From the NCBI GenBank assembly GCA_019639235.1, contig JAHBSG010000014.1, positions 40,566 through 104,565 on the forward strand: a stretch of 64,000 bases of DNA, given 5' to 3'. Made by a program: the position numbers and the translations under genes. Positions 1 to 8,843 of the stretch are shown one piece after another; the stretch's first letter is position 1; the number at the start of each line of letters is the position of its first letter. Below the pieces are notes generated by a model. That model searched no databases. It was not told the origin of the DNA and saw only the letters and a program-made list of their open reading frames with translations. The stretch comes from Acidobacteriota bacterium (GTDB lineage Bacteria; Acidobacteriota; Blastocatellia; Pyrinomonadales; Pyrinomonadaceae).

Positions 1-855
1 ACCGGTGACTGGACTACGTTCCTCGGAGCGTTTTACCTTTTCTTTATCAACGCGTTCTTCATAGCACTTGCAACGTACCTCATCGCGATCTGGCTAAAGT
101 TCCCGAAAAAGGCCCGGCTCGACGAAGAACAAGGGGCCCGGGTCAGGCAAACCGTTATCGCATTTGCTGTCGTCGTGTCCATCCCCAGTGCTTTGATAAT
201 GTGGGGCGTGCTTGACCGGCTTCAGACCGAGCGCGGCATCCGTAACCTGATCAACGCCGAGTTTCGAAAAGACGACCGTCAAGCCTTCCGCTGGACCCTA
301 TCGGAAGAGGACGGCCGACGATTGCTGAAGATCTACGCCTTCGGTGCTCCCATATCGTTCGAAGAAGAGCAGCGGCTCCGGCGAGTCAAGAACGAACTTG
401 GGCTCTCATCTGTAGATATGAAGATCTACAAGATGAACGTCTCGCCATCGGAATTCAAAAATATCACCGGCGAGTTTGAGGCGAGCCTGGTTGATGGCCT
501 GCGAGCGCTTAGTGAGGTTGACCAGAACCGCTCCGAAGAGCTCGAAGAGCTTCGGAATGCACTTGCAGACCTGACGAAAAAGACCGACCCGCTCGAGGCC
601 TTTGCAATGGAGGTCACCGACAGATATTCGGCAGTTGAGGCCGCGGAATGGCGGCCGCCGACAACCTCCGAAGGAGCGGAGGCATCAACTGAGAAGACGG
701 TTCTATCGGTAAAGTTTAAGCCGGAGGCTGCCGAGGCCGAGCGCGTCCGCGACCTGCGGGCGATCGGGCGGACACTTGCGGAACGCTGGCCGAAACGGGG
801 TCTTACTGCCGTTGAAGAGAAGCAGGAGAATGCGGTTACCGAACCTGCACAATAG
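1..855 (+). CDS. DUF389 family membrane protein, 3' part (5' end outside window)
   Basis: The reading frame is open from the first base of the window, so the N-terminus lies outside it; 284 residues are visible. Two hydrophobic helices are seen at about visible residues 8-31 and 52-70, separated by a short basic loop (KFPKK), followed by a soluble tail of about 210 residues rich in Glu and Arg. The segment GDWTTFLGAFYLFFINAFF is the conserved last-helix region of DUF389 (TIGR00271-like) proteins, and the soluble tail resembles the long C-terminal extension seen in acidobacterial members. DUF389 proteins are polytopic inner-membrane proteins of unknown biochemical role. The stop overlaps the start of the next gene by 26 bases, suggesting co-transcription. 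A start at 175 would cut the membrane domain in half, so I do not accept it. Confidence 0.82.
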   Translation, partial: TGDWTTFLGAFYLFFINAFFIALATYLIAIWLKFPKKARLDEEQGARVRQTVIAFAVVVSIPSALIMWGVLDRLQTERGIRNLINAEFRKDDRQAFRWTLSEEDGRRLLKIYAFGAPISFEEEQRLRRVKNELGLSSVDMKIYKMNVSPSEFKNITGEFEASLVDGLRALSEVDQNRSEELEELRNALADLTKKTDPLEAFAMEVTDRYSAVEAAEWRPPTTSEGAEASTEKTVLSVKFKPEAAEAERVRDLRAIGRTLAERWPKRGLTAVEEKQENAVTEPAQ

Positions 856-1786
856 AAAAGCGATCCTGACGGGGGCGGCACGTTTCGTCGTCATCGCGTT
901 GATCTCGTGCGCGTTTGTGGGCATCGGTCTCGCCCAGCGAACTACTTCGGTTGCAACTGCGGCGTTGACGGTAAAGACCGAAACGGGGGCAAAGATCTGG
1001 CTCAACAATATCTATTTTGGAACAGCCGGGACGAACGGCGAGCTTACGGTCAAGCTTCCGCCGAAAGCTCCGATCGAAGTTCGAGTACGGGCGGCGGGTT
1101 TTGCTCCAACTGCGGTCAAAGCCGGGACGCAGCGAACGGTGACCGTGGCCCTCAAGCAAACGGATGATGCCGCGGAACTCGCGTTTCAGGCCGCCGAGCG
1201 GCAGGCGTCGATCGACCGCCGCGAAGCGATCGAGCTTTACGAAAAGGCGATCGAGCTGAGGCCGGCGTTTGTGGAGGCGCATCTTGCACGGGCGCGGAAT
1301 CTCATCGAGACGGGCGACTACATTGAGGCCGAGACATCGCTTGCCGCGGCGAGAAAGACCGCTCCTTCTCTGCCCGAGATCTCGGCGATCGCCGGCAGAC
1401 TTTATCGCGAGGAGGGCGACTTCGCAAAGGCCGAGGCCGAGTTCGAACGAGCGTTGGCCGATGGGAAGGGGTTTCAGCCCGAAGCCTTGACCGGGCTTGG
1501 AATGCTCTACGCCGACCGCGCAGAAACGCCGCGAGGCGAAGATTCGCTGGCGGCGACGCTTGAATACTACTCGCTTGCAGAAGAGAATTTGCGGAAGGCG
1601 ATCGAGCAGCTCGCCGGAGCGCCGGATGCAAAGGTCGTTTTCCAATATCTCGGTAGGCTTCTCGAACGGCAGGGCAAGGCCGCCGAAGCCATCGAGCTTT
1701 ACCAAAAATTTCTTGAGATTTTTCCCGACAGCGTTGAGGCAACCGCCGTCCGCTCCTTCATCGAACAGCTCCGGCGCCCTCAATAA
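830..1786 (+). CDS. Secreted tetratricopeptide-repeat protein with PEGA-like N-domain
   Basis: 318 residues. I take the ATG at 830 because it gives a clean signal peptide: a basic start (MRLPNLHNRK), a hydrophobic core at about 15-34 and cleavage after GLAQ. The upstream TTG at 776 would bury this signal. Mature residues about 40-100 form a small beta domain (LTVKTETGAKIWLNN) resembling PEGA or carboxypeptidase-regulatory folds. From residue 110 on, helical pairs with TPR spacing follow (EAIELYEKAIELRPAFVEAH, AEAEFERALADG, AIELYQKFLEIFPDS). TPR proteins are protein-binding scaffolds; here it should act in the periplasm. It overlaps the DUF389 gene by 26 bases. The partner is unknown, and a role in envelope assembly is only a guess. 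Confidence 0.8.
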   Translation: MRLPNLHNRKAILTGAARFVVIALISCAFVGIGLAQRTTSVATAALTVKTETGAKIWLNNIYFGTAGTNGELTVKLPPKAPIEVRVRAAGFAPTAVKAGTQRTVTVALKQTDDAAELAFQAAERQASIDRREAIELYEKAIELRPAFVEAHLARARNLIETGDYIEAETSLAAARKTAPSLPEISAIAGRLYREEGDFAKAEAEFERALADGKGFQPEALTGLGMLYADRAETPRGEDSLAATLEYYSLAEENLRKAIEQLAGAPDAKVVFQYLGRLLERQGKAAEAIELYQKFLEIFPDSVEATAVRSFIEQLRRPQ

Positions 1787-1832
1787 GCGCCACACCATTT
1801 CATTCTGACCTGTTTTCTGTCAAAAAAGTGCC

Positions 1833-1861
1833 TTGACACGGTCAGGATAAATGCGTATTAT
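1833..1861 (+). promoter_or_regulatory. Sigma70-type promoter upstream of pilB
   Basis: A perfect -35 hexamer TTGACA (1833-1838) is followed after 17 bases by TATTAT (1856-1861), a 5/6 match to the -10 consensus. It lies in the 197-base gap between the TPR gene and pilB, leaving a leader of about 115 bases. It probably drives pilB, the basic protein, pilT and pilC. Confidence 0.7.
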
Positions 1862-1983
1862 CTTTTTACAACGGTGTTTACCACTGTTGTAACGCCGTCT
1901 CTTCATTTGAATTAGTCAAAGAAAGACTCTTCACTTCTACTTCTGATCCGGTTTCCTTTTTTTCAGGTACCCGACGCAAATAA

Positions 1984-3816
1984 ATGTCAGCTAAACTTGG
2001 GGAAATCCTTGTCCGCGAGAACCTCTTGACGCCCCAGCAGCTCCGCGAAGCGCTCGACTATCAGCGCACGAACGGCGGCCGCTTGGGGTCCAGCCTAGTC
2101 AAGCTCGGGATGATCTCCGATGACGTTATAACGGCCGTCCTTTCACGCCAATACGGCGTGCCCTCCATCAATCTCGATCTCTTTCATATCGAGGCGGACG
2201 TTATCAAACTCATATCCCAGGAGGTCGCTCTCAAATACACAGTCCTGCCGATCTCGAAGGTTGGGGCGACGCTAACGCTTGCGATGGCCGACCCGACGAA
2301 CGTCTTTGCCATGGACGACATCAAGTTCATGACGGGGCTTAACGTCGAGCCGGTGATCGCATCGGAGGCTTCGATCCAGATGTCGATCGGCAAATATTAC
2401 AGCGGCACGATGGACATTGACGTCTTCGATGCCGCGTTTGCCGAGTCCTTCGTAGCCGGCGGCCGCAATGGAAAGAATGGGAACGGGAAAGCGGCAAAGA
2501 AGGGCAAGGGCAGCGACCGGATATCTGACGCCGACCTCGATGTTTCACTTGGCGACTTTGAGTTTCATGGTGACGGCGAAGAACTTGAGGTAGTTGATAC
2601 AAATGAGGAGATCAACCTCGCCGATCTTGCACGAGCTTCGGAAGACGCCCCGGTCGTTCGGTTGGTCAATGTCCTCTTGGTTGACAGTCTTCGCCGAGGA
2701 GCGTCGGACATCCACGTTGAGTGTTACGAAAAGCTCTTCCGGATCCGGTTCCGCATTGACGGCGTTCTCTACGACGTAATGCAGCCGCCGATGAAGATGC
2801 GCGATGCGCTCATCTCCCGGCTCAAGATCATGGCCAAACTCGACATCGCCGAAAAGCGTTTGCCGCAGGACGGCCGCATCAAGATCAAGGTCAAGGTCGA
2901 TGACCGCTCGCGGGAACTCGACTTCCGCGTTTCGACCCTGCCGACCCTTTTCGGAGAGAAGGTCGTGCTCCGGCTTTTGGACAAGGACAAGCTAATGCTT
3001 GACATGGCCAAGCTCGGCTTTGAGCCTGAGAGCCTTGAAAAATTCAAGCGGGCGATCGCCAATCCGTACGGAATGGTGCTCGTCACCGGCCCGACCGGTT
3101 CGGGTAAAACGAATACGCTTTATTCGGCGCTTCAGTCGCTCAACACTTCTGAGACGAACATCATGACGGCCGAGGATCCGGTCGAATTCAACCTCGAAGG
3201 TATCAACCAGGTGCAGATGAAAGAACAGATCGGGCTCAACTTCGCAGCGGCCCTTCGCTCCTTCCTTCGCCAGGACCCGAACATCGTACTCGTCGGTGAA
3301 ATTCGTGACTTCGAAACGGCCGAGATCGCCATTAAGGCGGCACTCACCGGCCACCTTGTGCTCTCGACGCTTCACACCAACGACGCGCCTTCGACCGTTT
3401 CGCGGCTTGTAAATATGGGCATCGAGCCCTTCCTTGTCGCGACCTCGGTCAACCTAATTCAGGCTCAGCGGCTCATCCGCAGGATCTGTAAGGACTGCAA
3501 AGAAGAGGTCGAGGTCTCAAAGGAGTTGCTTATCGAGATCGGCTTTTCGCCGAGCGAGGTCGATGACCTCCGGCTCTATAAGGGCCGGGGCTGCGACAAC
3601 TGTCTCAACACGGGCTTCAAGGGCCGGGTCGGCCTCTACGAAGTAATGGAAGTAACGGACGAACTCCGCGAACTGATCATCATCGGTGCAAGCGCGATCG
3701 AACTTCGAAAGAAGGCGATCGAGCTTGGGATGATCACGCTCCGCGAGTCAGGTTTGTGCAAGATCAGAGAAGGGATCACGACCATCGATGAGGTCGTGAA
3801 AGAAACAGTGCTTTAA
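1984..3816 (+). CDS. pilB: Type IV pilus assembly ATPase PilB
   Basis: 610 residues, within the usual size range. It powers pilus extension at the cytoplasmic face of the inner membrane. Residues 1-140 form an MshEN/GspE N-terminal domain that in relatives can bind c-di-GMP. A low-complexity Gly/Lys linker lies at about 158-180. The ATPase core carries Walker A GPTGSGKT (369-376), an Asp box (TAEDPVEF), Walker B IVLVGEIRD (434-442) and the His box GHLVLSTLHTN. Cysteines 502, 505, 537 and 540 form the CxxC...CxxC zinc site that separates PilB/GspE ATPases from PilT. It is first in a unit with a basic exported protein, pilT and pilC, which makes PilB more likely than the type II secretion ATPase GspE. 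Confidence 0.95.
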   Translation: MSAKLGEILVRENLLTPQQLREALDYQRTNGGRLGSSLVKLGMISDDVITAVLSRQYGVPSINLDLFHIEADVIKLISQEVALKYTVLPISKVGATLTLAMADPTNVFAMDDIKFMTGLNVEPVIASEASIQMSIGKYYSGTMDIDVFDAAFAESFVAGGRNGKNGNGKAAKKGKGSDRISDADLDVSLGDFEFHGDGEELEVVDTNEEINLADLARASEDAPVVRLVNVLLVDSLRRGASDIHVECYEKLFRIRFRIDGVLYDVMQPPMKMRDALISRLKIMAKLDIAEKRLPQDGRIKIKVKVDDRSRELDFRVSTLPTLFGEKVVLRLLDKDKLMLDMAKLGFEPESLEKFKRAIANPYGMVLVTGPTGSGKTNTLYSALQSLNTSETNIMTAEDPVEFNLEGINQVQMKEQIGLNFAAALRSFLRQDPNIVLVGEIRDFETAEIAIKAALTGHLVLSTLHTNDAPSTVSRLVNMGIEPFLVATSVNLIQAQRLIRRICKDCKEEVEVSKELLIEIGFSPSEVDDLRLYKGRGCDNCLNTGFKGRVGLYEVMEVTDELRELIIIGASAIELRKKAIELGMITLRESGLCKIREGITTIDEVVKETVL

Positions 3817-3830
3817 CCACAGGAGGAAGT

Positions 3831-4652
3831 ATGGCAATACGTGCGATCGTAATTTCGATAGCTTTACTGCTCGGGCTCGGGACATTCATCCCGCTGGCGA
3901 CCGAATATGCCGAGGCCGGAGCGGTCAAGACCAAGCGCTACAAGAACAAGAAGAAAAAGAAACGGTATTGGCGCGGTGTCAAGAAGTATTCGAAACGCTG
4001 GTGGCAGCTTTATCGTGCTCAGGAACGCCGCAAGCGGCAGGTTGCTCAGCGTCGTCGTGCCCTAAGGCTCCGCCAGATGCGGCTTGCGAAGGCTCGGCAG
4101 GTTGCCGAGGAACGCCGTGCAGCGGTTGCCGCGGGCAAGACTCAGCCGAAAGAAACCGCAGCGGTCCTTCCCTCGGGTGCTCCGGCTCCGAAGAACTGGT
4201 CGGTCGGCAGTGCCGATTCGAACGAACTGAAGTTCAACGTCGCCGGCAATAGCGGATCAAACGTTGGTTCGGCTTCGATCTCCGTCGTCGGCGCAGCCAC
4301 AGGTGATTCCTCTTCGCGGTTCAACAACAAGACCGTTGGCGGCATCCCGACGACAGCTCTTCGCCGCGACGTCATCAACACGATGATCAAGGAGAACGGC
4401 TGGGTGGTCAATGACTATCAGAAGCAGGTTGGTGACGACACGGTCTATGTCGTAGTTGCCCAATCGCAGGGCCGCGATGGCCGCGTACACTCACGGCTCT
4501 TCTACTTTACCGAGGCCGGCGGACGTGTTTACAGCGTTGCGACTAACTCGGCGACCGACTCGGCCGAACGCCTTGCCGAAGAATCGGAAAAGGTGATCCA
4601 GTCACTCCGCGGCGGCACCCGCCGTACGCAGCAGGCCGCTGTTCGCGATTAG
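3831..4652 (+). CDS. Very basic exported protein between pilB and pilT (unrecognised)
   Basis: 273 residues with a perfect AGGAGG (3821-3826) four bases before the ATG, so probably well translated. A signal-like N-terminus (hydrophobic residues 4-25, then EYAEAG) is followed by an extreme Lys/Arg/Trp tract, with KKKKKRYWRGVKKYSKRWW at about 40-58 and Arg/Gln/Ala helices to about 105. A Pro/Ala linker (AAVLPSGAPAPKNW) leads to a C-terminal alpha/beta domain of about 140 residues (VGDDTVYVVVAQSQG, RLFYFTEAGGRVYSVATNS). I do not recognise the family. Its place 14 bases after pilB and 72 before pilT makes a pilus accessory role likely, but that is inference. The basic tract could bind DNA, acidic polysaccharide, peptidoglycan or phospholipid. 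Confidence 0.85.
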   Translation: MAIRAIVISIALLLGLGTFIPLATEYAEAGAVKTKRYKNKKKKKRYWRGVKKYSKRWWQLYRAQERRKRQVAQRRRALRLRQMRLAKARQVAEERRAAVAAGKTQPKETAAVLPSGAPAPKNWSVGSADSNELKFNVAGNSGSNVGSASISVVGAATGDSSSRFNNKTVGGIPTTALRRDVINTMIKENGWVVNDYQKQVGDDTVYVVVAQSQGRDGRVHSRLFYFTEAGGRVYSVATNSATDSAERLAEESEKVIQSLRGGTRRTQQAAVRD

Positions 4653-4674
4653 CGAACGCCTCCAAACAGCAATC

Positions 4675-4707
4675 GGTAGCCGCAAGCCGCCATACCTTGC
4701 GGCTACC
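4675..4707 (+). other. Intercistronic RNA hairpin between the basic protein gene and pilT
   Basis: A perfect 12-bp stem (GGTAGCCGCAAG at 4675-4686 with CTTGCGGCTACC at 4696-4707) encloses a 9-base loop. No T tract follows, so an mRNA-processing, stability or attenuation hairpin is more likely than a terminator. It ends 17 bases before the pilT ATG, close enough to affect translation. A smaller GTTCGC/GCGAAC stem straddles the upstream stop codon at 4641-4657. Confidence 0.6.
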
Positions 4708-4724
4708 CGATCCACGTATCTACC

Positions 4725-5936
4725 ATGAGTAAAGAAACCATAGAAAACATCGCCTCGCAGGTGACGCTTCCGGAGCTGTTGAAGCGGATGACCGATCTCG
4801 GCGGTTCCGACCTTCACCTGACAACCAACTCGGCCCCGCAAGTTCGCGTACACGGTCATCTTCGGCCATTGGACGGCTTTGCTCCGATGACGCCGGCGGA
4901 CACCAAACGGCTTGCGTATTCCGTGTTGACCGATGCACAGAAGCATCGCTTTGAAGAGAACCTCGAGCTTGACTTCTCATTCGGCCTGAAGGGAATGTCG
5001 CGGTTTCGTGCCAACCTTTTCAATCAGAAAGGCGCGGTCGGCGCTGTCTTTCGTGCGATTCCTTACGAGATCAAGACGTTCGAGGCCCTTGGCTTGCCGC
5101 CGGTCGTCTCAGACCTTTGCAACAAGCCTCGCGGGCTCATCCTTGTCACGGGCCCGACGGGTTCAGGTAAATCGACAACGCTGGCCGCGATGATCGATAA
5201 GATCAACAGCGAACGGCACGACCACATCCTAACCATCGAAGACCCGATCGAATTTCTTCACAACCACAAGAGCTGCGTGGTCAATCAGCGAGAGGTCGCG
5301 GCCGACACGCACTCATTCGCCTCGGCCCTTCGGACCGCGCTTCGCCAAGACCCGGACATCGTCCTCGTCGGCGAAATGCGAGACCTCGAAACGATCGAGA
5401 TGGCTCTCCGAATCGCGGAAACCGGCCACCTGACGTTCGCAACGCTGCACACGAACTCTGCATATTCGACCATTAACCGTATCATCGACGTCTTTCCGGC
5501 AAGCCAGCAGGCACAGGTACGAACGCAGCTTTCGCTCGTGCTTGAAGGGATAATGTGTCAAGCCCTGCTGCCGAAGTCCACTGGCGACGGACGCTGCATG
5601 GCGCTTGAGATCCTTGTACCGAATTCGGCTATCCGTAACCTGATCCGCGAGGACAAGATCCACCAGATCTATTCGATGATGCAGACCGGCCAGGACAAGT
5701 TCGGGATGCAGACGTTCAACCAATCGCTCGCGACGCTGGTCCACAAGAAGCAGATCACTATTGAGGCGGCAATGCAGCGAACTTCGAATGCCGATGAGCT
5801 TAAAGAACTGCTGGAACGCGGCTCAGGACTAAACCAATCCTATGGCGGCGGCCCCAAGCCCGGAATGCCGGCAAACGGACATGCGAGCCCATATGCCCAA
5901 GGGCGCCCAATAGGTCAACGGCCGCCGGCACGATGA
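4725..5936 (+). CDS. pilT: Type IV pilus retraction ATPase PilT
   Basis: 403 residues; hexameric ATPase that powers pilus depolymerisation and twitching. Walker A GPTGSGKS is at 143-150, Walker B DIVLVGEMRD at 211-220, and the His box GHLTFATLHTN follows at 234-244. The PilT-specific AIRNLIRE motif is present (NSAIRNLIREDK). The zinc-binding cysteine pairs of PilB are absent, as expected. A Gly/Pro-rich tail of about 40 residues (SYGGGPKPGMPANGH) follows the conserved domain and is probably disordered. It sits between the basic protein gene and pilC, 39 bases before pilC. Confidence 0.95.
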   Translation: MSKETIENIASQVTLPELLKRMTDLGGSDLHLTTNSAPQVRVHGHLRPLDGFAPMTPADTKRLAYSVLTDAQKHRFEENLELDFSFGLKGMSRFRANLFNQKGAVGAVFRAIPYEIKTFEALGLPPVVSDLCNKPRGLILVTGPTGSGKSTTLAAMIDKINSERHDHILTIEDPIEFLHNHKSCVVNQREVAADTHSFASALRTALRQDPDIVLVGEMRDLETIEMALRIAETGHLTFATLHTNSAYSTINRIIDVFPASQQAQVRTQLSLVLEGIMCQALLPKSTGDGRCMALEILVPNSAIRNLIREDKIHQIYSMMQTGQDKFGMQTFNQSLATLVHKKQITIEAAMQRTSNADELKELLERGSGLNQSYGGGPKPGMPANGHASPYAQGRPIGQRPPAR

Positions 5937-5975
5937 ACGGCCGGAAAGTGAGAATTAAGGAGCATAAGAAAAACG

Positions 5976-7208
5976 ATGCCAACATTTGCATATAAAGGAA
6001 GAAACCGCCTCAATGAACTGGTGGCTGGCGAGCGTGATGCGGCAAACGCGGATGAACTCCGGAGCCTGCTTCGCCGGGAACAGATCGTAATGACCCAGGC
6101 GACCGAGAAGGGAAAGGTCATTTCGATACCGAAGCTCGGGACTCGCAAGAAGGTCAACGCCAAGGAGCTTGCGGTCTTCACACGACAGTTTTCGGTGATG
6201 ATCGACGCCGGTCTTCCGCTTGTCCAGTGTCTGGATATCCTGGCGGAACAGCAGGCGAACCCGTTCTTTAAGGAAGTCCTTCGGCAAGTAAGGCAAAATG
6301 TGGAAGAAGGTTCGACGCTCCACTCGGCCCTCGACAAGCACCCGAAGGTCTTCGACTCGCTTTATACGCATATGGTCGAAGCCGGAGAAACGGGCGGTGT
6401 GCTCGATCTGATCCTCCAGCGGCTTGCGACCCTTATCGAGAAGGTCGTAAAGCTCAAGCGAAGCATCATCTCGGCGTCGATCTATCCGGCGGCGGTCATC
6501 TTGGTCGCTATCGCGGCGATCGCGGTGATCCTGATCGTGGTGATCCCGCAGTTCGAGCAGATCTTCATCGGATTGCTCGGGCCGGGCGAGGTCCTTCCGC
6601 TGCCGACGCGCATCGTCATGGCACTAAGCGGATTTCTCGCCGGTTGGGGCGGCCTCGCGACCCTCGCGTTTTTGATCGCGGCAACCATTGGGACGCGTGC
6701 GTATTACAAGACAGAGAAAGGCCGCTGGCAGATCGATTCGCTTCTGCTCAAGGCACCGATCTTCGGGCCGTTGCTAAGGAAGGTTGCTGTTGCCCGATTC
6801 TCCCGGATCCTTTCAACGCTGCTTTCCTCGGGTGTTCCGATCCTTCAGTCGCTAGATATTACTTCTAAGACGGCCGGAAACGTAGTTATAGAGGACGCCA
6901 TCCTAAAGGTCCGTGCGGGTGTTGAACGCGGTGAGAACTTCGTCGATCCCCTCAAGGCGACAAAGGTGTTCCCGCACATGGTCGGGCAGATGATCGGCGT
7001 CGGTGAACAGACCGGTGCTCTTGACGCGATGCTCGGAAAGATCGCTGACTTCTACGAAGAAGAGGTCGACTCGGCTATCGCCGACTTGCTCGCGATGATC
7101 GAACCGGTGCTGATCGCCTTCCTTGGCGTTACCATCGGCGGCATCGTTATCTCGATGTACCTTCCGCTCTTCACCCTCATCGGCAAACTCGCCGGTGGGC
7201 CGAAGTAA
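5976..7208 (+). CDS. pilC: Type IV pilus inner-membrane platform protein PilC
   Basis: 410 residues, standard for PilC/GspF. It is the polytopic platform on which PilB and PilT act. The N-terminal extension (MPTFAYKGRNRLNE) is followed by two T2SSF domains, each with the ExGE signature: VEAGETGGVLD in the first and IGVGEQTGALD in the second. Hydrophobic helices lie at about 168-195, 215-240 and 375-402. A Shine-Dalgarno AAGGAG at 5957-5962 is 13 bases from the ATG, rather far. It is last in the pil unit and is followed by a terminator. Confidence 0.95.
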   Translation: MPTFAYKGRNRLNELVAGERDAANADELRSLLRREQIVMTQATEKGKVISIPKLGTRKKVNAKELAVFTRQFSVMIDAGLPLVQCLDILAEQQANPFFKEVLRQVRQNVEEGSTLHSALDKHPKVFDSLYTHMVEAGETGGVLDLILQRLATLIEKVVKLKRSIISASIYPAAVILVAIAAIAVILIVVIPQFEQIFIGLLGPGEVLPLPTRIVMALSGFLAGWGGLATLAFLIAATIGTRAYYKTEKGRWQIDSLLLKAPIFGPLLRKVAVARFSRILSTLLSSGVPILQSLDITSKTAGNVVIEDAILKVRAGVERGENFVDPLKATKVFPHMVGQMIGVGEQTGALDAMLGKIADFYEEEVDSAIADLLAMIEPVLIAFLGVTIGGIVISMYLPLFTLIGKLAGGPK

Positions 7209-7230
7209 AGAGGCGCGATTCAGAAGAAAA

Positions 7231-7258
7231 GGCGGCATCTTCGGGTGCCGTCTTTTTT
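7231..7258 (+). terminator. Rho-independent terminator after pilC
   Basis: GGCGGCA at 7231-7237 pairs with TGCCGTC at 7245-7251 (one G-T pair) around a 7-base loop containing TTCGG, followed by TTTTTT. It closes the pil unit. The stop codon of the convergent minus-strand gene (7257) lies in the T tract, so the element may work from both sides. Confidence 0.85.
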
Positions 7259-7625
7259 ATTGCTTCGGCGTTCGAATGAATGCTATCGCGAAGAGAATCG
7301 CGAGCAAGAGGTCTATGGCAGCTCCGGCGGTGATCTGCCAAGGAGCCTGGCCATTGAAGTAGAGATAGAACGTTGGAATGACGAACACGATCTTTTCAAG
7401 AACGGCCGCAGGCATTATCAGGCGAAAACGGACGGGGTCGCGCGCGATGGTCAGGAAAACGACCTGAAACGCCAGAGCCACGCCGATGAAGCCGTAGAAA
7501 TACTCCGGGTGCGTGATCGCCGGCGGGCTGTCGATGCCGATCTGTTTCTCGAGAAAATATTGCGGGACGAGGGCGATGATGCCGTAGATGCCGGCAATGG
7601 CGAATGTATATCTGGCGAATCTCAT
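7257..7625 (-). CDS. Small four-helix membrane protein, function unknown
   Basis: 122 residues with four predicted membrane helices (about 5-22, 42-62, 70-95 and 98-117). Recognisable segments are YFYGFIGVALAFQV and MPAAVLEKIVFVIPTFYLY. It resembles uncharacterised proteins common in Blastocatellia; I know of no assigned role. It starts 24 bases after the riboflavin synthase stop on the same strand and is probably its last co-transcribed gene. Its stop codon falls inside the T tract of the pilC terminator. Confidence 0.75.
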   Translation of the reverse strand: MRFARYTFAIAGIYGIIALVPQYFLEKQIGIDSPPAITHPEYFYGFIGVALAFQVVFLTIARDPVRFRLIMPAAVLEKIVFVIPTFYLYFNGQAPWQITAGAAIDLLLAILFAIAFIRTPKQ

Positions 7626-7649
7626 AACGCTCTGAGCCGCCGCGGCGGG

Positions 7650-8291
7650 CTAAACAAAGCCGGCCTTTTCGAGCGTCTCTACCGTTATACGCGAATCGGG
7701 CACCCGTGCCTGTATCATCCGCTCGACGTATTTTGCGATGACGTCCGCCTCAAGGTTTACCGGGTCGCCGGATTTCAGCGATGAGAGATTTGTGAGTTGC
7801 CAGGTCTTCGGAATGACGGCGATCTCAAAGTGGTCATCGGCGAGCGAGGCGACGGTAAGGCTGATGCCCTCGACCGCGACCGAGCCCTTGAAGACAAGAT
7901 AGCAGGCCATTTCAGGCGGAAAGCCGATCCGGACGGTCCAGAAGTCACCGCTTTTCTCTGCACCAAGAAACTGCCCGCGGGCATCGACGTGGCCCTGGAC
8001 GATGTGGCCGCCGAGCCGCGTCGAGGGCGTGACCGCACGTTCAAGATTGACGGCCGAGCCCGCCGCAAGCCCGCCGAGCGTCGAACGGTCAAGCGTTTCG
8101 CGTGAGACGTCCGCCGCAAACGAATTTTTGCCGATATCGAGCGCCGTCAGGCATACGCCGTTAACGGCGATCGAATCGCCGGAGGCAGTGCCCTCGACCA
8201 CGGTGTGTGCCTCGATAACAATTCGGGCGTTCTCGCCCTGACGTTCGACCGAGCGGACGCGGCCGAGTTCTTCTATCAATCCGGTAAACAT
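7650..8291 (-). CDS. ribE: Riboflavin synthase, alpha subunit
   Basis: 213 residues, the family length. It catalyses dismutation of two 6,7-dimethyl-8-ribityllumazine molecules to riboflavin. The diagnostic N-terminus MFTGLIEELGRV is intact, and two lumazine-binding repeats are visible: SIAVNGVCLTAL with GGHIVQGHVD in the first, and VAVEGISLTVASL in the second. The start is 16 bases after the TM2 gene stop and the small membrane protein follows, so these three form one unit. No lumazine synthase or other rib gene is present in the window, so the pathway is dispersed. Confidence 0.95.
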   Translation of the reverse strand: MFTGLIEELGRVRSVERQGENARIVIEAHTVVEGTASGDSIAVNGVCLTALDIGKNSFAADVSRETLDRSTLGGLAAGSAVNLERAVTPSTRLGGHIVQGHVDARGQFLGAEKSGDFWTVRIGFPPEMACYLVFKGSVAVEGISLTVASLADDHFEIAVIPKTWQLTNLSSLKSGDPVNLEADVIAKYVERMIQARVPDSRITVETLEKAGFV

Positions 8292-8307
8292 CCTCAGACC
8301 CTAAGAC

Positions 8308-8718
8308 CTAGAACCAAGGCTTTTTGCCGATAACGTAAGTCTGTACAAATTCTTCGTCAGATTTGGTCAGATAGATGATGCCTTCAACAATGCCGATGAC
8401 CGTCGGAATGAGCACCAGCGGAGTCCCGATACCGCAGGTCACGATCGCGATGATGAAGGAAATGAGATAGACCGATAGCAGGATGATGCCCTCCTGCTGA
8501 TAGCCGAGAATAAATTTGTGGATGCCGAGGCCGCCGAGCAGGATGCCGCAAAGGCCGGCGGCGATCTTTTTATCGGCACCGACGGGCTTCGACTGCATCT
8601 GCGGCGATTGCTGCATTGGCGAGCCTACGCCCATAAAAGCTCCGCAGTTCGAGCAGTTCTGGAATGTCCCGGGGTTTTGGGCTCGGCAGTTCGGACAAGT
8701 TGTGTAGCTGGTTGCCAT
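8308..8718 (-). CDS. TM2-domain protein with N-terminal zinc ribbon
   Basis: 136 residues. A zinc ribbon at the N-terminus (CPNC at 8-11, CSNC at about 22-25) is joined by a Gln/Met/Pro linker to a TM2 domain at about 49-125. The domain contains the conserved turn GGLGIHKFILGYQQEGI between two helices. TM2 proteins are widespread small membrane proteins of unknown biochemical role. GGAG on the coding strand, 8-9 bases from the ATG, supports the start. It is the first gene of the unit with ribE. Confidence 0.88.
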   Translation of the reverse strand: MATSYTTCPNCRAQNPGTFQNCSNCGAFMGVGSPMQQSPQMQSKPVGADKKIAAGLCGILLGGLGIHKFILGYQQEGIILLSVYLISFIIAIVTCGIGTPLVLIPTVIGIVEGIIYLTKSDEEFVQTYVIGKKPWF

Positions 8719-8843
8719 AGTTACGTCTCCGCGGGAGTTTGAGGTGCCCTAAGTATCGGCTGAAAAACGGCGTTTGTCAACGAACTTGGGCTAGGCCGCC
8801 GGCGGGTGAAACGTGGCGGGAAACTGTGTAAACTTGAGAACAA

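Noticed and set aside
836..1798. Long minus-strand open frame opposite the TPR gene
   Set aside because: Antisense frame in GC-rich coding DNA; Arg/Leu-rich protein with no motif, and the plus-strand frame has a signal peptide and TPRs.
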